Positions 1 through 6,576 of a DNA stretch of 11,594 nt are shown here, piece after piece. The notes under the pieces are model-generated. The model was not told the DNA's origin. It saw only the letters and a list, made by a program, of their open reading frames with translations, and searched no databases. Numbering within the stretch: position 1 is the stretch's first letter; the number at the start of each line of letters is the position of its first letter. The translations under genes were made by a program, and so were the position numbers. The stretch comes from an uncultured Campylobacter sp. (lineage in GTDB: Bacteria; Campylobacterota; Campylobacteria; Campylobacterales; Campylobacteraceae): the NCBI RefSeq assembly GCF_938017615.1, contig NZ_CALIJA010000168.1:1-11594 (forward strand), written 5' to 3'.

Positions 1-102
1 ATGCCCGTCGTTTGGCCGTGCATCCAAGAAAATCATCTTTCCGAAGAAAACGCCGGTATTGAAGTAGATATCGGATATAGAAATTTATATAAATCTTGGT
101 AA
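1..102 (+). CDS. 3' end of an unidentified protein (5' end outside window)
   Basis: Frame 1 is open from the first base to a TAA at 100-102, giving 33 residues that end in GYRNLYKSW. The ATG at base 1 is probably an internal methionine or chance, because no ribosome-binding site can be seen. The peptide has a mixed, plausible composition with acidic and aromatic residues, but I recognise no family. In C. jejuni, as I recall, the gene next to the chaperone homologue Cj1289 is accC; this tail does not look like the end of biotin carboxylase to me. If real, the gene is convergent with the chaperone gene. Confidence is low because 33 codons is short evidence for coding. Confidence 0.35.
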   Translation: MPVVWPCIQENHLSEENAGIEVDIGYRNLYKSW

Positions 103-335
103 TTAAAGATTTTTCTAAAAGTTTTAAAATCTCAACAAATTATACCGTCATTTACTTACAAACTCGGTAAAATCACTGATTATTATCGCTAGGCACCTTT
201 AAAATTTGAACTAAATTTCACGTTTTTAGAATTCTTATTAAAACTGAATGCCATTAAGGCTGCTAATTTATATTTTCTCGCGATAGCATATCTTAAAATT
301 CCGATTAAATTTAACACGGCATCGGATTTTAAAAT
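103..335. other. AT-rich intergenic spacer
   Basis: This stretch lies between the upstream partial gene and the 3' end of the minus-strand chaperone gene. It is AT-rich, with stops in all frames and several AAATTT words. I see no RNA gene or repeat in it. Its right end carries a hairpin annotated separately as a possible terminator. Confidence 0.6.
291..330 (-). terminator. possible terminator of the SurA-like gene
   Basis: Read on the minus strand, just after the stop codon of the chaperone gene, AAAATCCGAT (330-321) can pair with ATCGGAATTTT (305-295), leaving one bulged A and a 15-base loop. The lower part of the stem is A/T only, and the following U stretch is short and interrupted (TTTTAAG). 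The position is right for a terminator, but the structure is weak. Confidence 0.35.
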
Positions 336-1226
336 TTACTGCCTTTTTTGCACTTTAACTTTTGGAGCGGTTTTTGCGCCTTGCGATTTTGCCTGCGGGC
401 GCTCGATAATGCGGATATTGGCATTTGAGCGGAGCCTGTCGTTGAACTCAGTGACCGCCTTTTTGCGCTCGGAGGTCACGTAGCCTTCGATCGCCTTGTC
501 TTGCACGCTATCAAAATCAAGCGTACGAAGTCCTTTTTTGTCGTTTACGTAAAACATCTCATATCCGTTGCGCGTAGGAATGATCGGCGAAAATTTGCCC
601 TGCTCGACGTTCGTGACGATATATTTGAGCCCCTCGTCCATTTGATTGGCCTTGAGGGTTCCTTTCATCACATACACGTCGCTTGGGCGGAGCTTCGGAT
701 TTGCGCGGATCTTATCGAGCGGAGCTTGTGATTTTGCGATATAGCGGGTGAGCGTGATGCTATCGAAAGTCGTGAATAATGAACTATTTTGGCTGTAAAA
801 TTTTTTGACATTTTCAGGGGTCGTGCGGTGCTGTACGTCTGCGAATATCGAGCCGTAGAGCTTTTCTTCAAGCAGTGTGCGGCGGACATTTGCTTTAAAG
901 TCATCGTAGTTCATGCCTTGCTTTTGCACAGCGGTTTTGAGTTGGTCTAAGCTAAGCTTATTTTGATCGGCGATCGCTTTGAGCCTCACGTCGATCTCCG
1001 CGTCATTTACCGCGATGCCGCGGCGTTTAATCTCGGATTGTTGCAGCTTTTGCCCGATTAAAATTTCCATCGCAGCTTGCGGCGAAGCGCCCGTTAGCTT
1101 CTGAACTTTGGCTAGTTCGTAGCCGGTGATGGGCTCATTATCTACCACGGCGATGACGCCGTTTACTACTTCGGCATTTGCACAAACAGCACAGATCATT
1201 GCGGAAAAAAGCAGTTTCTTTATCAT
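336..1226 (-). CDS. SurA/PpiC-type periplasmic chaperone (Cj1289-like)
   Basis: This 296-residue protein is predicted to be exported and to help outer-membrane or secreted proteins fold in the periplasm. Residues 1-18 form a signal peptide (basic start, hydrophobic core, CANA cleavage site). The mature protein starts with the pattern typical of SurA N-terminal domains (VVNGVIAVVDNEPIT, 20-34), followed by a helical region to about 130. A PpiC/parvulin-like segment follows at about 155-230, including QGKFSPIIPTRNGYEMFYV. A C-terminal helix returns to the chaperone lobe. The last 19 residues are a lysine-rich, low-complexity tail. The start is supported by AAAGG six bases upstream on the minus strand. 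It is divergent from gltX, the same arrangement I recall for Cj1289 and gltX2 in C. jejuni. Whether it has isomerase activity cannot be told from the sequence; the Campylobacter relatives are better known as chaperones. Confidence 0.82.
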   Translation of the reverse strand: MIKKLLFSAMICAVCANAEVVNGVIAVVDNEPITGYELAKVQKLTGASPQAAMEILIGQKLQQSEIKRRGIAVNDAEIDVRLKAIADQNKLSLDQLKTAVQKQGMNYDDFKANVRRTLLEEKLYGSIFADVQHRTTPENVKKFYSQNSSLFTTFDSITLTRYIAKSQAPLDKIRANPKLRPSDVYVMKGTLKANQMDEGLKYIVTNVEQGKFSPIIPTRNGYEMFYVNDKKGLRTLDFDSVQDKAIEGYVTSERKKAVTEFNDRLRSNANIRIIERPQAKSQGAKTAPKVKVQKRQ

Positions 1227-1254
1227 TTTTAACCTTTATTTAGTCTTTTTGCTT

Positions 1255-1260
1255 TATAAT
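1255..1260 (+). promoter_or_regulatory. predicted gltX promoter (-10 TATAAT)
   Basis: A perfect TATAAT is preceded by T-rich blocks (TTTATTTAG, TTTTTGCTT) and lacks a clear -35 box. This is the usual form of Campylobacter sigma-70 promoters. Transcription would start near 1267, giving a leader of about 44 bases before the gltX ATG. It probably drives the whole gltX-malic enzyme-pncB-lipoprotein run. Confidence 0.6.
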
Positions 1261-1272
1261 TACAAGATCGCG

Positions 1273-1281
1273 ATTATAACA
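1273..1281 (-). promoter_or_regulatory. predicted promoter of the SurA-like gene (extended -10)
   Basis: On the minus strand this reads TGTTATAAT, a TG-n-TATAAT extended -10. Transcription would start near 1266, about 40 bases before the chaperone ATG. It lies only 12 bases from the -10 of the opposing gltX promoter. Confidence 0.5.
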
Positions 1282-1310
1282 TTAAATGGTAATTTTTGCA
1301 AAGGAATTTT

Positions 1311-2690
1311 ATGATAGTAACTCGTTTTGCGCCGAGTCCTACGGGATATTTACATATCGGCGGACTTAGAACGGCGCTTTTTAGTTATCTTTACGCTAGG
1401 GCAAACGGCGGCAAATTCCTGCTGCGTATTGAGGACACTGATCTGAAGCGCAATTCGCAGGAGGCCGCGCAGGCGATCGAGGAAGCCTTTAAGTGGTGTG
1501 ATTTGGACTATGATGGGCAGATCGTGTATCAAAGCTCGCGCTTTGATCTTTACAAACAATACGTCCAAAAGCTGCTAGATGAGGGCAAGGCATACAGATG
1601 CTATATGAGCAAGGATGAGCTGGATGAGCTGCGCGCGCAGCAGGAAGCTCGCAAAGAGCGTCCGCGCTACGATAACCGCTATCGCGACTTTACCGGCACG
1701 CCGCCTGCTGGGATCGAGCCCGTAATCCGCATCAAATCCCCGCTTAGCGGCACGATAGAATTTAACGACGGCATCAAGGGCGAGATAAAATTTAATGCCG
1801 CCGATATTTTGGACGATTTCATCATCGCTAGAAGCGACGGCACGCCTACGTATAACTTTACGGTCGTGATCGACGACGCGCTGATGGGCGTCACGGACGT
1901 GATCCGCGGCGACGATCATCTAAGCAACACCCCGAAGCAGATCGTGCTGTATAACGCGCTAGGCTTTAAAATCCCAAAATTTTACCACGTCGCGATGATT
2001 AACGGCACCGACGGCAGCAAGCTAAGTAAGCGTCACGGCGCTACCGACGTGATGGAGTACAAGCGCATGGGCTATCTGCCCCAAGCTCTGCTAAATTTCT
2101 TAGTGCGCCTGGGCTGGAGTCACGGGGATGATGAAATTTTTAGCATGGAGGAGATGAAGCGATACTTTGATCCTAACCATATCAGCAAGAGCTGTAGCAC
2201 CTTCAACCAAACCAAGCTCGAGTGGTTAAACGCGCATTATATTAAAAACTCTGACGACGATGAGCTTGTCTTGCAGCTTGTGGAATTCGGCGTCGATATC
2301 CGTTCGCATGCGAAAAAACATCTCATCGCGCAGCAGTACAAACAGCGCGCAAAGACGCTAGTGGAGATGGCCGAGGGCATTAAGGTTCTTCTAAATCGCC
2401 CGAGCTGCTACGACGAGAAGGCGTATAAGAAATTTGTAACCGAAAGTTCGCTAAGCTTACTCGCAAAATTTTCGGATACTCTAAGCGCAAATTTAAATGC
2501 AAAGGAGTGCGAGGAAAGGACGATGGAGTTTTTGGACGTAAACGGCGCCAAGCTAAAGGATCTTGCCCAGCCGCTGCGCGTCGCGATCACGGGAGGCAGC
2601 GTAAGTCCGTCGATTTTTGAAATTTGTGAAATTTTAGGGAGAGACGAAGTTAAAACGAGAATTTCAAATTTAATCAAAAAAGGATTATAA
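1311..2690 (+). CDS. gltX: glutamyl-tRNA synthetase
   Basis: This 459-residue class I aminoacyl-tRNA synthetase activates glutamate with ATP and loads it onto tRNA in the cytoplasm. The start at 1311 is preferred over an in-frame ATG 15 bases upstream, because AAGGA lies five bases before it and the product then begins MIVTRFAPSPTG as in the family. The HIGH-type motif is YLHIGG (13-18) and the KMSKS-type motif is KLSKR (237-241). RIEDTDLKRN (39-48) and RGDDHLSNTPKQ (199-210) are also family signatures. Epsilonproteobacteria usually carry two GltX copies and lack GlnRS, so one copy also makes Glu-tRNA(Gln) for the GatCAB amidotransferase. This protein has the YLHIGG-type sequence, which I recall as gltX2 in C. 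jejuni and gltX1 in H. pylori; the naming conflicts, so I give only gltX. The malic enzyme gene starts one base after its stop. Confidence 0.95.
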   Translation: MIVTRFAPSPTGYLHIGGLRTALFSYLYARANGGKFLLRIEDTDLKRNSQEAAQAIEEAFKWCDLDYDGQIVYQSSRFDLYKQYVQKLLDEGKAYRCYMSKDELDELRAQQEARKERPRYDNRYRDFTGTPPAGIEPVIRIKSPLSGTIEFNDGIKGEIKFNAADILDDFIIARSDGTPTYNFTVVIDDALMGVTDVIRGDDHLSNTPKQIVLYNALGFKIPKFYHVAMINGTDGSKLSKRHGATDVMEYKRMGYLPQALLNFLVRLGWSHGDDEIFSMEEMKRYFDPNHISKSCSTFNQTKLEWLNAHYIKNSDDDELVLQLVEFGVDIRSHAKKHLIAQQYKQRAKTLVEMAEGIKVLLNRPSCYDEKAYKKFVTESSLSLLAKFSDTLSANLNAKECEERTMEFLDVNGAKLKDLAQPLRVAITGGSVSPSIFEICEILGRDEVKTRISNLIKKGL

Positions 2691-2691
2691 A

Positions 2692-3948
2692 ATGGCTAAA
2701 GTAAACGTTGAAGCGGCTTTGAAGTACCACATAGGTGGTAAAATCGGAACGAATGTAAAAACCCCGTGCGCTACGGCGGAGGATTTGGCGCTTGCATATA
2801 CGCCGGGCGTCGCGGAGCCTTGCAAGGTGATCGAAGGTGATCACGAGGCTGCGTTTAAATACACGAATAAGGCTAATCTCGTAGCCGTTATCACTAACGG
2901 CACAGCGGTTTTGGGGCTTGGTGATATCGGCGCAATCGCCGGAAAGCCCGTAATGGAGGGCAAGGCGGTTTTGTTTAAAAAATTCGGCGGTGTCGATGCT
3001 TTCGATATCGAGATCGACGAAAAAGATCCTAAAAAGATAATTGAAATTTGCAAAGCGCTTGCGCCTACGTTCGGCGGTATAAATTTAGAGGATATCAAAG
3101 CTCCCGAGTGCTTCGAGATAGAGCGCGAGCTGCAAAAAGCCGTCGATATCCCCGTCATGCACGACGATCAACATGGCACCGCTATGATTACGGGCGCAGG
3201 GCTAATCAATGCAGCCCTTATCAGCGGCAAAAAAATCGAGGATATGAAGATCGTCGTAAGCGGCTCGGGCGCTGCTGGCATAGCGTGTGCAAAGATGTAT
3301 CGTAATTTAGGCGCCAAACACATCATAATGCTCGATTCCAAAGGGGTGATCCACAAGGGTCGCACCGATCTTACCGAGCAAAAGAAAGAATTTGCCCTAG
3401 ATACCGCAGATCGCACGCTAGAAGATGCGATTAACGGAGCCGATATGTTTTTGGGTCTTAGCAAGCCGGGCGTTTTAACCAAAGAGATGGTAAAGACTAT
3501 GGCGCCGCATCCAATCATTTTTGCGCTTGCAAATCCGGTACCGGAAATTTATCCGAGCGAGGTCGAGGAAGTAAGAAGCGACGCGATCGTAGGCACAGGC
3601 AGAAGCGACTTTGCAAATCAGATCAATAACGTTTTGGGCTTTCCGTATATCTTCCGCGGCGCGCTTGACGTAAGAGCCAAAAAGATTACCGAAAATATGA
3701 AAATTGCGGCCGCTCGCGCGATGGCGGATCTTGCTCGCGAAGAAGTTCCTGCAGAAATCCGCAAGATGCTGGGCAAGGATAATTTAAAATTCGGCAAAGA
3801 CTACGTGATCCCAAATCCTTTCGATCCACGCGTATTTGCCGTGATCTCGACGGCGGTCGCAAAAGCTGCGGTGGACGACGGCGTTGCTCGCATCAAAGAG
3901 TTTGACATTGCGGCTTATAAAAAGAGCCTAGAAGCTAAAAAGCTATGA
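2692..3948 (+). CDS. malic enzyme (malate oxidoreductase, decarboxylating)
   Basis: This enzyme converts malate to pyruvate and CO2 with reduction of NAD(P), linking the citric acid cycle to pyruvate in the cytoplasm. At 418 residues it is the short bacterial form, without the phosphotransacetylase-like C-terminal domain of E. coli MaeB. Visible motifs are YTPGVAEPC (36-44, with the catalytic tyrosine), GLGDIG (75-80), GKPVMEGK (84-91, with the catalytic lysine), the metal-site segments NLEDI (131-135) and DDQHGTA (158-164), and the Rossmann loop GSGAAGIA (191-198). FALANPVPE follows further on. The cofactor preference cannot be read safely. AGGA sits seven bases before the ATG, within the end of gltX, so the two are very probably co-transcribed. 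The gltX-malic enzyme order matches Cj1288c-Cj1287c as I recall it. Confidence 0.94.
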   Translation: MAKVNVEAALKYHIGGKIGTNVKTPCATAEDLALAYTPGVAEPCKVIEGDHEAAFKYTNKANLVAVITNGTAVLGLGDIGAIAGKPVMEGKAVLFKKFGGVDAFDIEIDEKDPKKIIEICKALAPTFGGINLEDIKAPECFEIERELQKAVDIPVMHDDQHGTAMITGAGLINAALISGKKIEDMKIVVSGSGAAGIACAKMYRNLGAKHIIMLDSKGVIHKGRTDLTEQKKEFALDTADRTLEDAINGADMFLGLSKPGVLTKEMVKTMAPHPIIFALANPVPEIYPSEVEEVRSDAIVGTGRSDFANQINNVLGFPYIFRGALDVRAKKITENMKIAAARAMADLAREEVPAEIRKMLGKDNLKFGKDYVIPNPFDPRVFAVISTAVAKAAVDDGVARIKEFDIAAYKKSLEAKKL

Positions 3949-3992
3949 TTCCTTGCTCCTGCGCGAGGCGAGATTAAATTTAAGAGGCGTAA

Positions 3993-5441
3993 ATGAAAGA
4001 TTTGGCTTTACTTACCGATTTTTATCAGCTTAGCATGATGCAGGGCTATTTTTTTACAAAGCCCGATCAGACGGCGGTTTTTGACGTTTTTTATCGCAAA
4101 AACCCAAGCGGCGGCGGTTATGCGATATTTTGCGGCCTAAGCGAGGTCGTGGATTATATCGAAAATCTTAAATTTAGCGATGACGATATCGCGTATCTAA
4201 AAAGTCTAAATTTCTTTAAGCCGGAATTTTTGGAATTTTTAAGAGGCTTTAAATTTAGCGGCGAAATTTACGCAATGGATGAGGGGCAGATCGTATTTCC
4301 GCACGAGCCGCTGATCCGCGTCAAGGCAAACATTATGGAGGCGCAGCTCATCGAGACAGCGATCCTAAATACGATAAATTTCCAAACCCTCATCGCCACG
4401 AAGAGCTCGCGTATAAACTTTAGCGCCAAAGGTGATTCGGTGATGGAGTTTGGCTTGCGTCGCGCTCAGGGGCAAAGTGCTGGTATCTACGGCGCAAAGG
4501 CTGCGATTATAGGCGGTTGCAGTGCCACGTCAAATGTGCTTGCCGCAAAGAAATTCGACGTCCCTGCGATCGGCACCCACTCGCACTCGTGGATTCAGAG
4601 CTTTGATAGTGAGCTGGAGGCGTTTCGCGCTTACGCTAAAATTTATCCAAACAGCGCGCTTCTGCTCGTCGATACCTACGATACTCTCGCAAGCGGCGTG
4701 CCGAATGCGATCAAGGTTTTTGAGGAGCTGCGCGCAAGCGGTCATAAGCCGCTTGGAATCCGCATCGATTCGGGCGATCTGGAGTATCTAACCAAACAGG
4801 CGCGCAAGATGCTCGATGCGGCGGGCTTTAATGACGCAAAGATCACCGCATCCAACGACCTGGACGAATACGCGATCGATCAACTCAAACTTTTCGATGC
4901 TAAAATCGATAGCTGGGGGATCGGTACGAGGCTTATTACCGGCGGAGACAGTTCGAGCCTAGGCGGCGTGTATAAGCTAAGCGGTATCGAAAAAGATGGC
5001 GAGATCGTGGCTAAGATCAAAATTTCAAACGATCCGCGCAAGATCAATAATCCAGGCTACAAACAGGTCTTTAGGCTCTACGATAAAGACAACGGCATGG
5101 CGCTTGCCGATCTGATCGCGCTTGAGGGAGAGAGTATAGACGAGAGTGCGCCACTTGAAATTTTTCACCCTCTTTACACCTACAAGCGTAAAATTTTAAC
5201 GAATTTCAGCGCGCATAAGCTCTTGCGTCCCGTTTTTAAGGAGGGCAAATTCGTAGGCGTGCGCCGCACGGTAAGCGAGATCGCGCGTTTTAGCAAGGAG
5301 CAGAAGAGTAAATTTTGGCTCGAGCACCTTCGCAATGTCCATCCGCAAAGCTACAAAGTGGATCTCTCTCAAAAGCTTTGGGATATCCGAAAATCACTCA
5401 TCAACGAGTGTAACCTAAATTTAAAGGAGAAATATGTTTAA
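3993..5441 (+). CDS. pncB: nicotinate phosphoribosyltransferase
   Basis: This 482-residue enzyme joins nicotinate to PRPP with ATP hydrolysis, giving nicotinate mononucleotide, the first step of the Preiss-Handler NAD salvage route. Family marks are LLTDFYQLSM (6-15), EFGLRRAQG (152-160), GGCSATSNVLA (174-184), GTHSHSW (194-200, with the histidine that is phosphorylated during catalysis), LVDTYDTL (225-232), RIDSGDL (257-263) and SWGIGTRL (307-314). The length fits the long bacterial and archaeal-type PncB rather than the shorter E. coli form. AAGAGG lies five bases before the ATG. It follows malic enzyme by 44 bases, with no hairpin seen, and overlaps the lipoprotein gene by 8 bases. In C. 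jejuni I recall upp (uracil phosphoribosyltransferase) in this position, so the slot appears to vary between species. Confidence 0.93.
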   Translation: MKDLALLTDFYQLSMMQGYFFTKPDQTAVFDVFYRKNPSGGGYAIFCGLSEVVDYIENLKFSDDDIAYLKSLNFFKPEFLEFLRGFKFSGEIYAMDEGQIVFPHEPLIRVKANIMEAQLIETAILNTINFQTLIATKSSRINFSAKGDSVMEFGLRRAQGQSAGIYGAKAAIIGGCSATSNVLAAKKFDVPAIGTHSHSWIQSFDSELEAFRAYAKIYPNSALLLVDTYDTLASGVPNAIKVFEELRASGHKPLGIRIDSGDLEYLTKQARKMLDAAGFNDAKITASNDLDEYAIDQLKLFDAKIDSWGIGTRLITGGDSSSLGGVYKLSGIEKDGEIVAKIKISNDPRKINNPGYKQVFRLYDKDNGMALADLIALEGESIDESAPLEIFHPLYTYKRKILTNFSAHKLLRPVFKEGKFVGVRRTVSEIARFSKEQKSKFWLEHLRNVHPQSYKVDLSQKLWDIRKSLINECNLNLKEKYV

Positions 5442-5805
5442 AGTTCTATCGTGTGCCGCTTTGGCGTTAGTTTTGCTAGGATGCGGCTCAAACCAGCTCC
5501 GCCAATCCCCGGATAGCGCTATGAATAAGCAAGCACAGAGCGAAAAAACCATAACTCAAGAGAACGCAAAGACCTTCTATTTCGTCGATGAGCAGGGCAA
5601 AAAACTTTCGCTTAGTTCAAACGACGATTTCAATACCGCCGTATTAAAGGACGATAGCGGCAAAAGCTACGATCTTAAGCGCGACCGCGCCGCCGACGGC
5701 ATCTATATGGATAACAAAGACGGAGTGAGCATCCACTTCAAAAAAGGTGAGGGCATAGTGGAGTTTAGCAAATACAAATCCATCCCGATCACCGAGGTCA
5801 AATAA
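5434..5805 (+). CDS. small lipoprotein with an MliC-like domain
   Basis: This 123-residue protein has a lipoprotein signal: a short basic start, a hydrophobic core and the lipobox LLGC (14-17). Cys17 should be lipidated, anchoring the protein in the inner or outer membrane and facing the periplasm. After a polar linker, residues 45-120 are rich in short alternating strands with DG and GK turns (FYFVDEQGKKLSL, DGIYMDNKDGVSIHF). This resembles the small beta-barrel MliC/PliC family of C-type lysozyme inhibitors, but I do not see the paired cysteines of E. coli MliC, so the assignment is tentative. The ATG lies inside the end of pncB in another frame, with AAAGGAGA (5423-5430) just upstream, suggesting translational coupling. 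A hairpin terminator follows. Confidence 0.72.
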   Translation: MFKVLSCAALALVLLGCGSNQLRQSPDSAMNKQAQSEKTITQENAKTFYFVDEQGKKLSLSSNDDFNTAVLKDDSGKSYDLKRDRAADGIYMDNKDGVSIHFKKGEGIVEFSKYKSIPITEVK

Positions 5806-5823
5806 ACTTTAAAATTTTTTGGT

Positions 5824-5860
5824 TAAATTCCGATTTAGCGCCGGAATTTAGCCCTTTTTT
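5824..5860 (+). terminator. hairpin plus T-run after the lipoprotein gene
   Basis: TAAATTCCG (5824-5832) and CGGAATTTA (5842-5850) form a perfect nine-base-pair stem with a nine-base loop. GCCC and then six T's (5855-5860) follow. The four-base gap between stem and T-run is longer than in a textbook terminator. It probably ends the gltX-to-lipoprotein transcript, or works as an attenuator for mqnA, because the same bases can also pair with the mqnA leader. Confidence 0.5.
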
Positions 5861-5877
5861 CTGCGCTAAATTCGGAG
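5830..5877 (+). promoter_or_regulatory. alternative stem reaching the mqnA ribosome-binding site
   Basis: CCGATTTAGCGC (5830-5841) can pair with GCGCTAAATTCGG (5863-5875) with one bulged T. This uses the loop and part of the left arm of the terminator hairpin, and its right arm ends on the first two bases of the GGAG (5874-5877) before mqnA. CCGGAATTTAG (5841-5851) can also pair with CTAAATTCGG (5866-5875). The structures exclude each other, a layout seen in attenuators. There is no direct evidence of regulation. Confidence 0.3.
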
Positions 5878-5883
5878 AAAGTT

Positions 5884-6576
5884 ATGTTATTAGGCAAAAT
5901 CGATTATCTAAATTTGCTCCCTTTTCACGTATTTTTAAAATCCCTTCCGCTGCCGTCTTATGTTAAAAAATCGATAGAATTTAAAAAAGGGGTGCCGAGC
6001 AAACTCTGCGCCGATCTTTATTATAGGCGCATAGATGCCGCGGTAATCTCCAGCATCGAAAGCCGCCGCGCAAAATACCGCAGACTGCCTCTTGGAATCG
6101 TCGCAAAGCGCGAGGTTTTAAGCGTACTCGTGCGCAAAAACTCGGCGCCCAGACTCGATCCTGCGTCGATGAGCTCAAATATGCTAGCTCGCGTGCTGGA
6201 TCTTAGCGGCGAGGTGCTAATCGGCGATAATGCTCTAAAGGCGCTGCTTTTGCAGGGCAAGGATAAATTCTACGATTTGGGCGAAATTTGGCAGCAGCGC
6301 ACGGGCTTGCCCTTTGTTTTTGGGCGGCTGTGCTGCGTGAAAAACGATAAGGCTTACTCGCGCCTGGCGACGAAATTTTTACGATCGCGCATTAAAATTC
6401 CAAGATATATCCTGCAAAGCTACGCCTTTTCGCGTGACATAAAAGAGCGTGAAATTTTAAATTATCTGAAATTTATAGGCTATGAGATCGGCGTTCGCGA
6501 GGAGCTGGCGCTGAAAAAATTTATCGCTAAAGCCAAAAAATTAAAATTTAATCCGGTTCAAAAGGAGGAACTATGA
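5884..6576 (+). CDS. mqnA: chorismate dehydratase, futalosine pathway of menaquinone synthesis
   Basis: MqnA removes water from chorismate to give 3-[(1-carboxyvinyl)oxy]benzoate, the first step of the futalosine route to menaquinone. This route replaces the classical Men pathway in Campylobacter and Helicobacter. The 230-residue protein has the periplasmic-binding-protein-like fold of the family: GKIDYLNLLPF at 4-14, with the conserved N-x-x-P; GVPSKLCADLYYRRIDAAVIS at about 36-56; GDNAL at 114-118; and DLGEIWQQRTGLPFVFG at 131-147. This is a little shorter than many MqnA proteins but seems complete. GGAG lies six bases before the ATG. The stop overlaps the gdhA start as ATGA, so the two genes are translationally coupled. 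The leader carries the competing hairpins described above. Confidence 0.9.
   Translation: MLLGKIDYLNLLPFHVFLKSLPLPSYVKKSIEFKKGVPSKLCADLYYRRIDAAVISSIESRRAKYRRLPLGIVAKREVLSVLVRKNSAPRLDPASMSSNMLARVLDLSGEVLIGDNALKALLLQGKDKFYDLGEIWQQRTGLPFVFGRLCCVKNDKAYSRLATKFLRSRIKIPRYILQSYAFSRDIKEREILNYLKFIGYEIGVREELALKKFIAKAKKLKFNPVQKEEL

Noticed and set aside
1296..1310. Upstream ATG for gltX
   Set aside because: It adds MQRNF to a typical N-terminus and overlaps the ribosome-binding site used by the ATG at 1311.
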